Shown in pieces: positions 32,594 through 41,048 of a stretch of DNA of 45,554 bases. Position numbers and translations under genes: made by a program. Position 1 is the stretch's first letter, and each line of letters starts with the position of its first letter. Under the pieces are notes generated by a model. It was not told where the DNA came from, made no database searches, and saw nothing but the letters and a program-made list of their open reading frames with translations. This DNA is from Desulfobacterales bacterium (GTDB lineage Bacteria; Desulfobacterota; Desulfobacteria; Desulfobacterales; UBA2156): positions 1-45,554 of the forward strand of contig DRHF01000335.1 of NCBI GenBank assembly GCA_011049715.1. Direction: 5' to 3'.

Positions 32594-34126
32594 CTATCCC
32601 ACGGCAGGGGCGGATAGAAGCCAAAGGCCGAACAGTGTGTATCCTACCATGAGTGCGGTCAGCGGGGCCTGACCGATAATTGTGCTCTTGGTACGCGGTG
32701 CCAGTCGGAGGGCCAAGGAATGGGCGATGTAGATTCCCGCTACATGGGCGCCGACGATGATGGTCATCTGAGCATACCAGATCGCTATGACCTGGGATCG
32801 AGCCGAGAGGAAGGAAGTGATGATCGGAATGTCGGCAGTGCCAAACAAATCCCAGCCACGGGCCAGAGGGTCGGAGACCGCTTTCAGGGCATACTGGATG
32901 TCAACAAGGAAGATCGGCAGATAGTGTGCGAAGTGGTAGCCAAAGGCGATGGGCACGACGGAGAGCGCAAACACGCCGAAAACCCGGGCTCCGGCGCCGC
33001 CGATGTCGGAAAGAATTTTTGCTACAGACAGGACCGCCATATACGCAACTGCCAAGGCGGCGAAGACACCGAGCAGTCCTGCTGTATTCGCGATCATCAG
33101 CGTGGTCCTCCCTGGATACTCCAGTGGATTCTCTCCGATCAGCGCCATCCAAAAGAATGTCTTGGACAACCCATCGAACGAGACCGATGATAGAACCAGC
33201 AGGATGAAGACGACACTGCTCAGGGAGCGGGGGCGGACCGACAGGAGGTTCAACCCAGGGAGGGTAATTTCGACCACCCATGAATTCTTATCGCTTGGAG
33301 ATGGGCTGCATTCCGGCTCGCAATGTTTGCGAAGACACCTCGGATTCCGCACCGAAAATGGCGAGAGCCACGAGATAACCCGGAAGAATACAGAAAAAGC
33401 TTCCGCGTATTTAAGCCAGGACCGTTCTCCGAAGAAGAGGATTCCACAGAAGTTGAATACGAGGTAGGAGGAGACCAGATTGGCCAGCACTGCAGGGTCA
33501 GCGGGCGAAGGGTAGATCAGCTCGATCCAGACGAAGACGAGGAAGGCAATCACGGCCGGCCAGTAGGCGGCCCGGCGAGGATATCGGAATGGTGGCTGTT
33601 CCACCCATCGTTTCACACCTGGGAAACGGGCGGCCGCACGGCAGAGACCGCTCCAGGGATTGAGGTACGCCCAGAGATTCCCAAAGAGCAGGTGCAGGTA
33701 GGTAAAACCGATCCACCACACAGTCCAGACGAAGAGGGGGAGGGGGTTGGATAATGGATCGCGGCTTCCCCATTTGCCCGCGAAAATCAGAAACAGGCAC
33801 ACGAAAAGAGAAAGAAAGCTCGGACAGCTCAAGGCCAGCCGACCCTTCCTTCCGAAAGCGCCCAACACGATCAGACGTCGTTGAAGCTGCTCTATCTTAA
33901 CGAACATCGTAGAAGGGATTAGAGATATCAATAGGAACGAGGCCGCCACCACAACGGCCCCTGCGGCCATGTAGAGTTCGGAAGGAAGAAGGAGGATAAA
34001 CCCCTGTCCGCCGGTGTGGGCGCCGGCGGGAGCCGCCATACCGACCAGAAACCCGAGAAGAAGTGGTAACCCCACCGTTGTGCGGGTACGGCCGGACCCA
34101 ATTGGTGAGGGCGTCCTTGCGCTCAC
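32594..34126 (-). CDS. polytopic membrane protein, FedB/'fenitrothion hydrolase'-like, cysteine-poor paralogue of the polyferredoxin
   Basis: A 510-residue membrane protein with a signal peptide (VGLPLLLGFLVGMAAPAGA-HT) and about ten further hydrophobic segments. The GTG at 34126 overlaps the livF stop as GTGA, so translation is coupled; longer frames upstream lie inside livF. From memory it fits the membrane family that includes FedB, reported as a fenitrothion hydrolase: AHTGGQGFILLLP, LWAYLNPW, WPAVIAFLVFVWIELIYP. It also aligns with the protein at 30069-31586: LWAYLNPW against LWCYLCPW, AVSDPLARGWDLFGTA against VVSDPFNWGWNLFGTA, YHFAH against YHLAH. Most cluster cysteines are lost, but C264, C269 and C273 remain where the partner's first soluble cluster site lies. 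Function unknown; linkage to the Liv transporter suggests a substrate-related role. Confidence 0.7.
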   Translation of the reverse strand: MSARTPSPIGSGRTRTTVGLPLLLGFLVGMAAPAGAHTGGQGFILLLPSELYMAAGAVVVAASFLLISLIPSTMFVKIEQLQRRLIVLGAFGRKGRLALSCPSFLSLFVCLFLIFAGKWGSRDPLSNPLPLFVWTVWWIGFTYLHLLFGNLWAYLNPWSGLCRAAARFPGVKRWVEQPPFRYPRRAAYWPAVIAFLVFVWIELIYPSPADPAVLANLVSSYLVFNFCGILFFGERSWLKYAEAFSVFFRVISWLSPFSVRNPRCLRKHCEPECSPSPSDKNSWVVEITLPGLNLLSVRPRSLSSVVFILLVLSSVSFDGLSKTFFWMALIGENPLEYPGRTTLMIANTAGLLGVFAALAVAYMAVLSVAKILSDIGGAGARVFGVFALSVVPIAFGYHFAHYLPIFLVDIQYALKAVSDPLARGWDLFGTADIPIITSFLSARSQVIAIWYAQMTIIVGAHVAGIYIAHSLALRLAPRTKSTIIGQAPLTALMVGYTLFGLWLLSAPAVG

Positions 34127-34827
34127 CGCCTGACTCCGACGTATTTGAACAGAATTTCGGGGGTCGAAGCGAGTTCTGCCGGGGTGGCTTGATGCCGTAT
34201 AGATCCGTTTTCCATCAACGCAACTCTGTCCGCGACTTTTAGGGCCGCATCGATTTTCTGTTCTACGAGAAGAACCCCAACATGACGGGCCTTCAGCGTG
34301 CTGATGGTTTCCAGGAGTTGTTTGACCAATGTCGGCATGAGGCCCTCGCCCGGCTCGTCCATCAACAGCAACCGCGGGGCCGAACAAAGCGCCCTGGCGA
34401 AGGCCAGCATCTGCTGCTCCCCTCCACTCAACGTCCCTGCCTGTTGCCGAAGTCGTTCTTTAAGCACCGGGAAGAGGTCGAGTACCCAGTCTAGGGTTTC
34501 ATTTCCGCTCCTCCTCAATAAGAGCCCAATCCGAAGATTTTCCTCAACGGTGCAGAAGGTGAACAGTCCCCGACCCTGGGGCACGTAGCCGATTCCAAGC
34601 TTGGGGATGTCGTGGGGTCGAAGGGTGGTCAACTCCTGTCCATCAAACTTGATGCTTCCCGATGTCGGTTTAACAAAGCCCATTAGTGTCCTGAGGGTGG
34701 TGGTCTTGCCCGCTCCGTTTCGGCCGAAGAGGCCGAGGATCTCGCCCGGCCTAAGGCTCAATGACACGTCCTTTAGAATGTGAACCTCACCATAGTAACA
34801 GTTGACTCGCTCCATCTCAAGCATCAC
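34123..34827 (-). CDS. livF: branched-chain-type ABC transporter ATP-binding protein LivF (system 1)
   Basis: A 234-residue LivF ATPase. Walker A is FGRNGAGKTT, then the Q-loop GYVPQGRGLF, signature LSGGEQQMLAFARAL, Walker B LLLMDEPGEGL and LLVEQK at the switch position, where LivF proteins carry Gln instead of His. Its ATG overlaps the livG stop (34824-34827) and its stop overlaps the start of the FedB-like gene. It works with LivG to drive import by the LivH/LivM channel. The ligand of such systems ranges from amino acids to amides, urea and aromatic acids. Confidence 0.9.
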   Translation of the reverse strand: MMLEMERVNCYYGEVHILKDVSLSLRPGEILGLFGRNGAGKTTTLRTLMGFVKPTSGSIKFDGQELTTLRPHDIPKLGIGYVPQGRGLFTFCTVEENLRIGLLLRRSGNETLDWVLDLFPVLKERLRQQAGTLSGGEQQMLAFARALCSAPRLLLMDEPGEGLMPTLVKQLLETISTLKARHVGVLLVEQKIDAALKVADRVALMENGSIRHQATPAELASTPEILFKYVGVRR

Positions 34828-35561
34828 AGACCCAAATATGCCTCCTGGACCCGGGCGTCGGCCTCGATTTCATCCGGCGTCCCTACCGCTATAATCGCAC
34901 CCTTGTCCATCACCGTGATCCCGGTTGCGAGTTCTAGCACCACGGGCATGTTGTGTTCGATAAGCAAAATGGTGACCTCCCTGGAGATCTTTCTGATGAG
35001 ATCACAAAAATTGATGATCTCCTCGGGTGCAAGCCCCTGTGTGGGCTCATCGAGGATCAACACCTCCGGTTTGAGGGCCAGTGCCATTGCAACTTCCAAA
35101 AGCCTCTGATGGCCGTATGGCAGCAGCCCCGCTAGCTGATTGCCGACCTGCCCCAGCCCAACCTCTGCCAGCGCCGCCTCGACACCGTCGGAAAGGATCG
35201 CCTCGCGAAGCGTAAGCCGGTCCAAGGCTCGCCGCATCAGCCTCCTTTGTACGGCCAGTGCCACATTTTCATAGACGGTCAGTTTTCGGAAAATGCTGGT
35301 AACCTGGAAGGTGTACACGATCCCGAGAGCCACCCGGTCCCAGGCACGCAGCCTGGTGATGTCCCGGTCTTTGAAGTGCACCTGCCCGGAAGTCGGACTG
35401 ACCCGGCCGCTGATCATACAGACCAGGGTGGTCTTTCCGGCGCCATTGGGTCCGATGATCGCCCTGATTTCCCCCTGATCGAGACGAAATTCCACCGGTT
35501 GAACCGCCTCTAAACCCCCGAACCTCTTGGACAGAGCCGTGGTCTGCAGCAATCGAGTCAT
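34824..35561 (-). CDS. livG: branched-chain-type ABC transporter ATP-binding protein LivG (system 1)
   Basis: A 245-residue LivG ATPase starting MTRLLQTTALSKRFGG. Motifs are Walker A GPNGAGKTT, the LivG-typical ALGIVYTFQVTSIF, a modified signature LLPYGHQRLLEVAMAL, Walker B VLILDEPTQGLAPEE and the switch histidine in LIEHNM. The ATG at 35561 forms an ATGA overlap with the livM stop (35558-35561), which decides the start over ATG codons three and six codons upstream. Normal length for the family. Confidence 0.9.
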   Translation of the reverse strand: MTRLLQTTALSKRFGGLEAVQPVEFRLDQGEIRAIIGPNGAGKTTLVCMISGRVSPTSGQVHFKDRDITRLRAWDRVALGIVYTFQVTSIFRKLTVYENVALAVQRRLMRRALDRLTLREAILSDGVEAALAEVGLGQVGNQLAGLLPYGHQRLLEVAMALALKPEVLILDEPTQGLAPEEIINFCDLIRKISREVTILLIEHNMPVVLELATGITVMDKGAIIAVGTPDEIEADARVQEAYLGL

Positions 35562-36520
35562 GGAAGCCATCTCACCCATCTGGACCGGATCCCTCCAATT
35601 ACCCCGCTTGGGAACCACAGGATCAGAATGATCAGCACGGCCCCCACCGCAAACAGATAACTCGAAGTTAGTCCGCTGGCAATATCGACCACGAAGGCCA
35701 TCACTGCGGTTCCCACGAAAGGGCCGATGGTGGTTCCTGCGCCCCCCAGAAGAGTCCACAAAAGCGGATAGATAGAATAGATGATCGAGGCGAAAGATGA
35801 CCCTACGTATGAAAACGTTAGGGCATACACAGAACCGGCGACGCCCGATAGGCTGCCCGAGATGATCAGGGAGAGCAGCTTGTAATTGAAAGTGTTGTAA
35901 CCGAGCAGGCGGGTACGCTCCTCATTCTCCCTCACCCCCACCAGAATCCTTCCGATCGGGGAGCCGATCAACCAGACGCTCATCATCAGGAATAGCGCGA
36001 ACAACACCAGGGCCAGGTTATACTTGAATACCGGATCGGAAAAGGCTAGCTCCACGGTTCCCAGCCGCAGCGGGCGCAGGCGCCCGGACAGAATGAACCC
36101 CTGATCGCCCATGGTGAATTTGTTGAAATAGAGGGTTGCCAGGTGGAATGCCTGTGAAAACATCATGGTGATGACAAGAAACGAGGCCCCGGTGGTCCGG
36201 AGTGTGATCAGGCCGGTCAGGGTCGACATGAGCACGCTGGCCAGGAGGCCCGCCACGAGGGCTGCCGGAGCGCCGAATCCCAGGTAAAACACGGTCAGCC
36301 CTGTTGTATACATTCCGGATGCGAAAAACATGGCGTGACCTAAGCTCATCAATCCGGTGTAACCTAGGAGCAGGTTGTATCCCATGGTGTAGGTGGTGAG
36401 GATCATGATGCGTGTTACCATGGTCCGATGGAATGGAGGTACGACAAACTGGGCGCCCAGCAGAAGGAGGATAAGCGCGAGATGAACCCCGACAATGGAG
36501 CGCCTGTGGTCGCGCCTCAT
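35558..36520 (-). CDS. livM: branched-chain-type ABC transporter permease LivM (system 1)
   Basis: A 320-residue inner-membrane permease with about nine hydrophobic segments. LivM hallmarks are YNLLLGYTGLMSLGHAMFFASGMY near the N-terminus, the cytoplasmic loop GRILVGVRENEERTRLLGYNTFNYKL that contacts the ATPases, and a late LLGGAGTTIGPFVGTAVM. Its start overlaps the livH stop as ATGA (36517-36520). Confidence 0.9.
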   Translation of the reverse strand: MRRDHRRSIVGVHLALILLLLGAQFVVPPFHRTMVTRIMILTTYTMGYNLLLGYTGLMSLGHAMFFASGMYTTGLTVFYLGFGAPAALVAGLLASVLMSTLTGLITLRTTGASFLVITMMFSQAFHLATLYFNKFTMGDQGFILSGRLRPLRLGTVELAFSDPVFKYNLALVLFALFLMMSVWLIGSPIGRILVGVRENEERTRLLGYNTFNYKLLSLIISGSLSGVAGSVYALTFSYVGSSFASIIYSIYPLLWTLLGGAGTTIGPFVGTAVMAFVVDIASGLTSSYLFAVGAVLIILILWFPSGVIGGIRSRWVRWLP

Positions 36521-37383
36521 GTCTCTTCCACCCCGAAGAGTCCGCCGGTCCTGAAGGATAGAACCAAGGCCACGAGGACCGTGGCAATAATCTTGGCAAG
36601 CGTAGGCGAAAAGAAGACGGACACCACCCCATCACTGATGCCCACCAAAAAGGCGGCGACCATCGTTCCCTTCAAGCTCCCGAGACCGCCGAGAACGACC
36701 ACGATGAAAGACATCAGGAGCGCGTCGAGGCCCATCAAGTAGTGGGCTTGCTGCACCGGGACCACCAAAGCCCCGGCAAGGGCGGTCAGTCCAGCGCCCA
36801 GTGCAAATACCAGCGGGTAGACTCGGTGCACCGGCACACCGAAGGCCTGGGCCATCTCTTGATTTTGCTGGGTGACACGCATGTAAAGGCCCGCTGTGGT
36901 TTTGGTCACCACGAGCCAAGTGGCTAGGAGGAGCATTGCCGAGATTCCGGCGACCACCAGTTTGTAGCCGGAATACCCGAACCAGGGGAAATCAACGCGG
37001 AAATAAAAGGGCGTGGTCACCGACCTCGCGTACGGGCCGTAGACGGTCAGCACCAGCTGCTGAATGATATACAAAAGACCGATTGTGGCGACAATGGTGC
37101 TCTCCGGACTATAATCGATTCGCCGGAGGACCAGGCGATCCGCGAGGTAAGCGATGCCTCCCACAATCAATGGTGCCGCAAGCAAGGCCACAAAATAGCC
37201 GCCGAACATCGTGGAGAAATACCATGCGATCACCGCACCCAGCATAAAGAACTCTCCATGGGCCACGTTTACAATACGCATCACCCCGAAGACCAGGGAG
37301 AGACCCAGGGCTGTGAGGGCCAGCACGAAGCTCGTGACGGTTCCTTCCAGCAGGGCAAGAAATAGATGTCCACCGAAACTCAT
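36517..37383 (-). CDS. livH: branched-chain-type ABC transporter permease LivH (system 1)
   Basis: A 288-residue permease with about eight membrane segments. LivH motifs are GLSLVFGVMRIVNVAHGEFFMLGA, the loop GLYMRVTQQNQEMAQAFGVPVHRVY and VVLGGLGSLKGTMVAAFLVG. It is normal length. The ribosome-binding site is weak, and a 184-bp gap separates it from the binding-protein gene; this gap holds GC-rich potential stems but no clear terminator. Confidence 0.9.
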   Translation of the reverse strand: MSFGGHLFLALLEGTVTSFVLALTALGLSLVFGVMRIVNVAHGEFFMLGAVIAWYFSTMFGGYFVALLAAPLIVGGIAYLADRLVLRRIDYSPESTIVATIGLLYIIQQLVLTVYGPYARSVTTPFYFRVDFPWFGYSGYKLVVAGISAMLLLATWLVVTKTTAGLYMRVTQQNQEMAQAFGVPVHRVYPLVFALGAGLTALAGALVVPVQQAHYLMGLDALLMSFIVVVLGGLGSLKGTMVAAFLVGISDGVVSVFFSPTLAKIIATVLVALVLSFRTGGLFGVEET

Positions 37384-37567
37384 TTGAGTACCCGATCGCC
37401 CGCTGATAGCAATGGAGCCAAAGATCCGGTCACCAAGTTGATCCTTCCACCGCTTGCGGGCGGGGAAGAGAAGCGGTTGGACGCGGGCACCGCCGTAGTG
37501 AAAGGCCGCGCGGCACGGTTCCGAACGGCCTGTAAGGGCCTGGTCATGGAAAAATCCAAATCAGTTC

Positions 37568-38905
37568 TTAGAAAGGCTGCGACCTGTAGTCCGCCTCGGG
37601 CTCGTATAGCGAATCCTCTATCTTGGTTCTGTGAATTACCTTTAGCCGCCGGTTTTCGACCTTCGATATGAACTGCTGGCCAAAGCTTTGATGGATCTGC
37701 CCGACGAATTTCTTGGGGCCCTGCGGATGCTGAATTCCCTCGTTGAATCCTTGAAAGTTTTCCAGGGTCTCGATGAGAGAACGGTAGTCCTTTGGGGTGG
37801 GATCCTTGTAACCGCTTTGTTCTACGGCCTCCTTGATGATAAACAAGGTTTCCCAGCATCCAAACATGTGCGAGTAAGTCGAGACGTCCTTTGGGTCCCC
37901 GAGACTCGCGCCGGCGTCGTTGACGCCCACCCGCTTTCGGTAAAACCGCTCATAGGGTGTGGGATAGCCATCGGCGTATCGCGGCAACGCCTCCCACAAA
38001 TAGGTACCTTCCAGGAACTCGAGCCCCGGGCTGGCGATATCCACCCCTTCCAAGGAGTCAATAAAACCGAAGATCTGGGGCTTCCTCGCGCCGAAGTATT
38101 CGCCCATCTCCTTGACGAAGGTGAGTACCCCAGGCCCTACCATCACATGGTACAACACATCCGTGTCAGCGGGCACCCGTGCGAAATATTTGGTGAAAGA
38201 AGTTTCAGTCGGCGGAATGGCGAGCCGGGCCCGGATGGTGCCGCCAAGCCTGGGAACCGCCTGCCCAAGGAAGTCCCGGTGGTCGTACCCGAAGGCATAG
38301 TCTGGAAAAATCATGGAGACCTTCTTTCCGAGGTTATTGACCATCCAGGATGAGATACCGGTGACTTGTGCGCGGACGTCTGTAATACCGGGCTGGAAAA
38401 CGTAGCGGTTTAGTTTGCCTGAGGCCACATGGTATCCCTCACTCACCACGAAATAGGGGATCTTCAACTCTCCCGCCCTAGGGGCCGACGCCATCACCAC
38501 ATGGGAGAAAAGCGTCCCATAGACAAAATCCACCTTGTGGTGAACGGCGAGTTTCTCCACGACCTCCGCTCCTCTCATCGGATCCGTGCCATCGTCCTCG
38601 GCAATGAGTTGGACGGGTCTTCCGGCGATTCCACCCGTCTCATTGATCAGCTTCACTGCAGCCGTCGTGGTTCGTTCATACCATCGCCCGTAGGCGGCTC
38701 CAATGCCTGTCCTGTGGACCTGGAACCCGATCTTTATCGGTCTCTTTCCCGATGCTGCCCAGGCCGAATTGGCGAGTCCACGGGAAGACTTTCCTAAAGG
38801 CAAAGAAAGGCCGGCAACACCGGCACCCAATAGCGCCCCTGCGGTCTTGAGGGCGCTCCTTCTGGTGATGTTTCGTGATCCCTTGGATTTTTTTCCGTTC
38901 TCCAT
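37568..38905 (-). CDS. Tat-exported periplasmic binding protein of Liv-type ABC transporter (system 1)
   Basis: A 445-residue Peripla_BP_6-type binding protein. The N-terminus carries a twin-arginine signal (NITRRSALKTAGALLGAG), ending near SAWA-ASG, so it is likely exported folded by the Tat system. The mature part begins PIKIGFQVHRTGIGAAYGRW and continues NETGGIAGRPVQLIAEDDGTDP, as in amide/urea/branched-chain binding proteins. First gene of the Liv operon, with a strong promoter about 200 bp upstream. The ligand is unknown; the promoter shared with the nicotinate operon makes a pyridine carboxylate or related amide a candidate (inference). Confidence 0.85.
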   Translation of the reverse strand: MENGKKSKGSRNITRRSALKTAGALLGAGVAGLSLPLGKSSRGLANSAWAASGKRPIKIGFQVHRTGIGAAYGRWYERTTTAAVKLINETGGIAGRPVQLIAEDDGTDPMRGAEVVEKLAVHHKVDFVYGTLFSHVVMASAPRAGELKIPYFVVSEGYHVASGKLNRYVFQPGITDVRAQVTGISSWMVNNLGKKVSMIFPDYAFGYDHRDFLGQAVPRLGGTIRARLAIPPTETSFTKYFARVPADTDVLYHVMVGPGVLTFVKEMGEYFGARKPQIFGFIDSLEGVDIASPGLEFLEGTYLWEALPRYADGYPTPYERFYRKRVGVNDAGASLGDPKDVSTYSHMFGCWETLFIIKEAVEQSGYKDPTPKDYRSLIETLENFQGFNEGIQHPQGPKKFVGQIHQSFGQQFISKVENRRLKVIHRTKIEDSLYEPEADYRSQPF

Positions 38906-39084
38906 GGCTGACCTCCTTTATGTGGGTGTGATAGGTTCCCGTCTTCGGCCCAGCCCTCGACGATACCTCTGTGGTGCGCCTATTATGGTTTCCATTGGGG
39001 GGCAGTGCGCCAGATCAAACGGACCTGAACAAGGCGCCGCCGGCATGACGTCGCGCAGCGAAGACGAATGATAATAACAGCAAA

Positions 39085-39139
39085 TGATAAGAATTCCCTT
39101 TTTTAAAGAAAGCATAGGGAAACCCGCTTTGTGTGTCAA
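39085..39139 (-). promoter_or_regulatory. Liv operon promoter sharing an operator with the nicotinate operon
   Basis: On the minus strand, TTGACA (39139-39134), a 17-bp spacer ending in CCC, TATGCT (39116-39111), then AAAGGGAATTCTTATCA (39101-39085) at the expected transcription start. Spacing, spacer (12 of 17 bases the same) and box match the promoter at 29901-29845. The leader to the binding-protein ATG is about 200 nt. Confidence 0.7.
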
Positions 39140-39143
39140 TACC

Positions 39144-39177
39144 AAAAAAAAGCCGTAAGCGCAGAAAGAATTGCTTA
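39144..39177 (-). terminator. weak candidate terminator after the mmsA-like gene
   Basis: Read on the minus strand just after the mmsA-like stop: a short TAAGC/GCTTA stem (39177-39156) followed by a run of eight T (39151-39144). The stem is only five base pairs, so the call is tentative. It would separate this gene from the Liv promoter. Confidence 0.3.
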
Positions 39178-39181
39178 AAAA

Positions 39182-40666
39182 CTACACCCAACGTGCCGTG
39201 ATGGTCTTTTCGTCCATGAACATCCTCATGGAGGCCATCCTTGATTTCGCGGTTCCAACAAACGATTCTCTTCTCGACCCCAGGGGAAAGAAAGCGTAGG
39301 GTTGTGCAACGCCCACATTGACTCCCACGTTTCCCACATTCACTTCCCTGATGAATCGGCGTGCATTTTTTCCATTACCGGTCATGATACACGCCGAGTG
39401 TCCCACATTGGTTTTGGTGTTGATCCAGTCGATGGCCTGTTTTAGGCTTTCGCCCCTGATCAACGCTGCCACCGGTCCAAATGCCTCCTCCTTGGCCATC
39501 GGCATGTCAACATTTACATCTTCAATAATGGTCGGCCCAAGGAAGTAGCCGTTCGGGTAGCCCTCCACCTTTACCGATCTGCCATCAAGCACCATCTTCG
39601 CGCCTTCCGACAGGGACCTGTCGATCCATTGTATCACCTTTTCCTTACCGGCCAAGGTGGCCATCGGACCGTTCTCCACGGTATCATCGAGACCATAACC
39701 AAGTTTCATTTTTGCGGAAGCTTCCTTAAATGAGGTTTTTATTTCTTCGTACCTGTCTCCAATAATGACCACATTATCCACGCCCAAACATCGCTGTCCG
39801 GCTAATCCAAAACACGATCTCATCAGCCATTCGGTTCCCATTTCCATATCTGCATCAGGCATAATGACGAGATGATTTTTTCCATTTCCATTGATCGAGG
39901 ATGTCTTCCCCAGTTTTCCGCACATTTCGAAAAGATCCTTGCCTGCTACATTGGACCCGATAAACCCAACTCCTTTGATGTCGGGGTGAGATAAAATTTC
40001 CCTGTTAATCTGTCTGCCCCCGTGGACCAGATTGATTACACCCGGCGGGAAGCCCACTTCCAATGCGACCTTGCAAATGGCTTCTGCAGCCACCGGGTCC
40101 TGCCGGCTTGGGCTGACGACAACCGTACACCCGGCAGCCAGAGCATAGGGAACAAAGGATGACCAGGCATGCATCGGAATGTTCCCGGGTGTGACAATGA
40201 GAAAAGCGCCCAACGGTTCCCAGATGAGATATTGATCGATGCCGCCGGCGAGTTGATCCATATGTTCGTTCTGTTTTGCCAGCCCATACAAAGCCGTGCA
40301 TGCGGATTCAATGTTCTCGATGACCCGCCTGACCGAACCGATGGCTTCTCCGATGGTCCTGCCATGGTCCTGGGATAGAATGCGGGTAAGTTCATCAAAG
40401 TTGTTTTCGAACACGGCGCGCATGTCAAAAAGCATCCGGGCCCTTTCCCGCATCGGCACATTCCGCCATTCCTGAAAGGCCCGGTGTGCTGCTTCGGCTG
40501 CTGCAAGAGCCTCTTTTTTTGTGGCAGAGGGAAATTCTGCGATCACCTCATCTGTCGCCGGATTCGTATCCTGTTGGATGTCGGTCGATTGCGAAACAAT
40601 CCACTCCCCGTCAATAAGGATTTTCAGCTTTCCGTAATGCTTTTTCACTTCAGGTAACAACGGCAT
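39182..40666 (-). CDS. mmsA: methylmalonate-semialdehyde dehydrogenase-type (MmsA-like) CoA-acylating aldehyde dehydrogenase
   Basis: A 494-residue ALDH-superfamily enzyme. MmsA enzymes convert 2-substituted 3-oxopropanoates plus CoA and NAD to acyl-CoA and CO2. Seen are TPGNIPMHAW with the catalytic asparagine, INGNGKNHLVIMPDAD, FGLAGQRCLGV with nucleophile cysteine near 287, and EEAFGPV. The arginine in GSVRRVIENIE and the one before the cysteine match MmsA-specific positions. The lysine of the usual KPSE cofactor motif is replaced: VVVSPSRQDP. That suggests altered NAD binding or CoA specificity. It is monocistronic or at the head of a transcript. Besides malonate or methylmalonate semialdehyde, 2-formylglutarate is a chemically suitable substrate. 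Confidence 0.82.
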   Translation of the reverse strand: MPLLPEVKKHYGKLKILIDGEWIVSQSTDIQQDTNPATDEVIAEFPSATKKEALAAAEAAHRAFQEWRNVPMRERARMLFDMRAVFENNFDELTRILSQDHGRTIGEAIGSVRRVIENIESACTALYGLAKQNEHMDQLAGGIDQYLIWEPLGAFLIVTPGNIPMHAWSSFVPYALAAGCTVVVSPSRQDPVAAEAICKVALEVGFPPGVINLVHGGRQINREILSHPDIKGVGFIGSNVAGKDLFEMCGKLGKTSSINGNGKNHLVIMPDADMEMGTEWLMRSCFGLAGQRCLGVDNVVIIGDRYEEIKTSFKEASAKMKLGYGLDDTVENGPMATLAGKEKVIQWIDRSLSEGAKMVLDGRSVKVEGYPNGYFLGPTIIEDVNVDMPMAKEEAFGPVAALIRGESLKQAIDWINTKTNVGHSACIMTGNGKNARRFIREVNVGNVGVNVGVAQPYAFFPLGSRRESFVGTAKSRMASMRMFMDEKTITARWV

Positions 40667-40973
40667 GATATTCTCCTTTGTTCATTCTTTATTTTCAATT
40701 GAATATGGCTTTCGGCGATCTGTCCTGCACAGAAATCCGGCTTGTTCAGGCGTTAAAAAGAGAAAAAGACCTGGCATTTATATTCTGTTCCATGCATTTA
40801 ATGATTTTGGTCTGCAATAAACCATTCATCTTGTCAAGGGAAGAATAAAGCGGGGAAAAAGATATTTTTCAGGATACTTTTTGCTTGGACTTCAACCACA
40901 TCACCTTTATGGTCTCTATTTTAACAAAATTAGGTTCAAAATTGGTGATTTCAGGAATGCGCACATATTTTTC

Positions 40974-41002
40974 TTGACCTTGAAAACGGATCAAATTATA
41001 TC
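40974..41002 (+). promoter_or_regulatory. promoter of the second Liv-type binding-protein gene (in 382-bp gene-free stretch)
   Basis: The divergent intergenic stretch 40667-41048 contains TTGACC (40974-40979), a 17-bp spacer and TATATC (40997-41002), 47 bp before the ATG at 41049. A TTGACA is also present on the minus strand (40837-40832) toward the mmsA-like gene, but without a good -10 box. No operator is recognised. Confidence 0.55.
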
Positions 41003-41048
41003 TTTCTATCCAGATCTTAAGTTTTAACCATAAAATGAAGGAGGAGTT

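Noticed and set aside
37384-37567. Terminator or small gene between the Liv binding protein and livH
   Set aside because: GC-rich potential stems only, with no T run and no coding signal.
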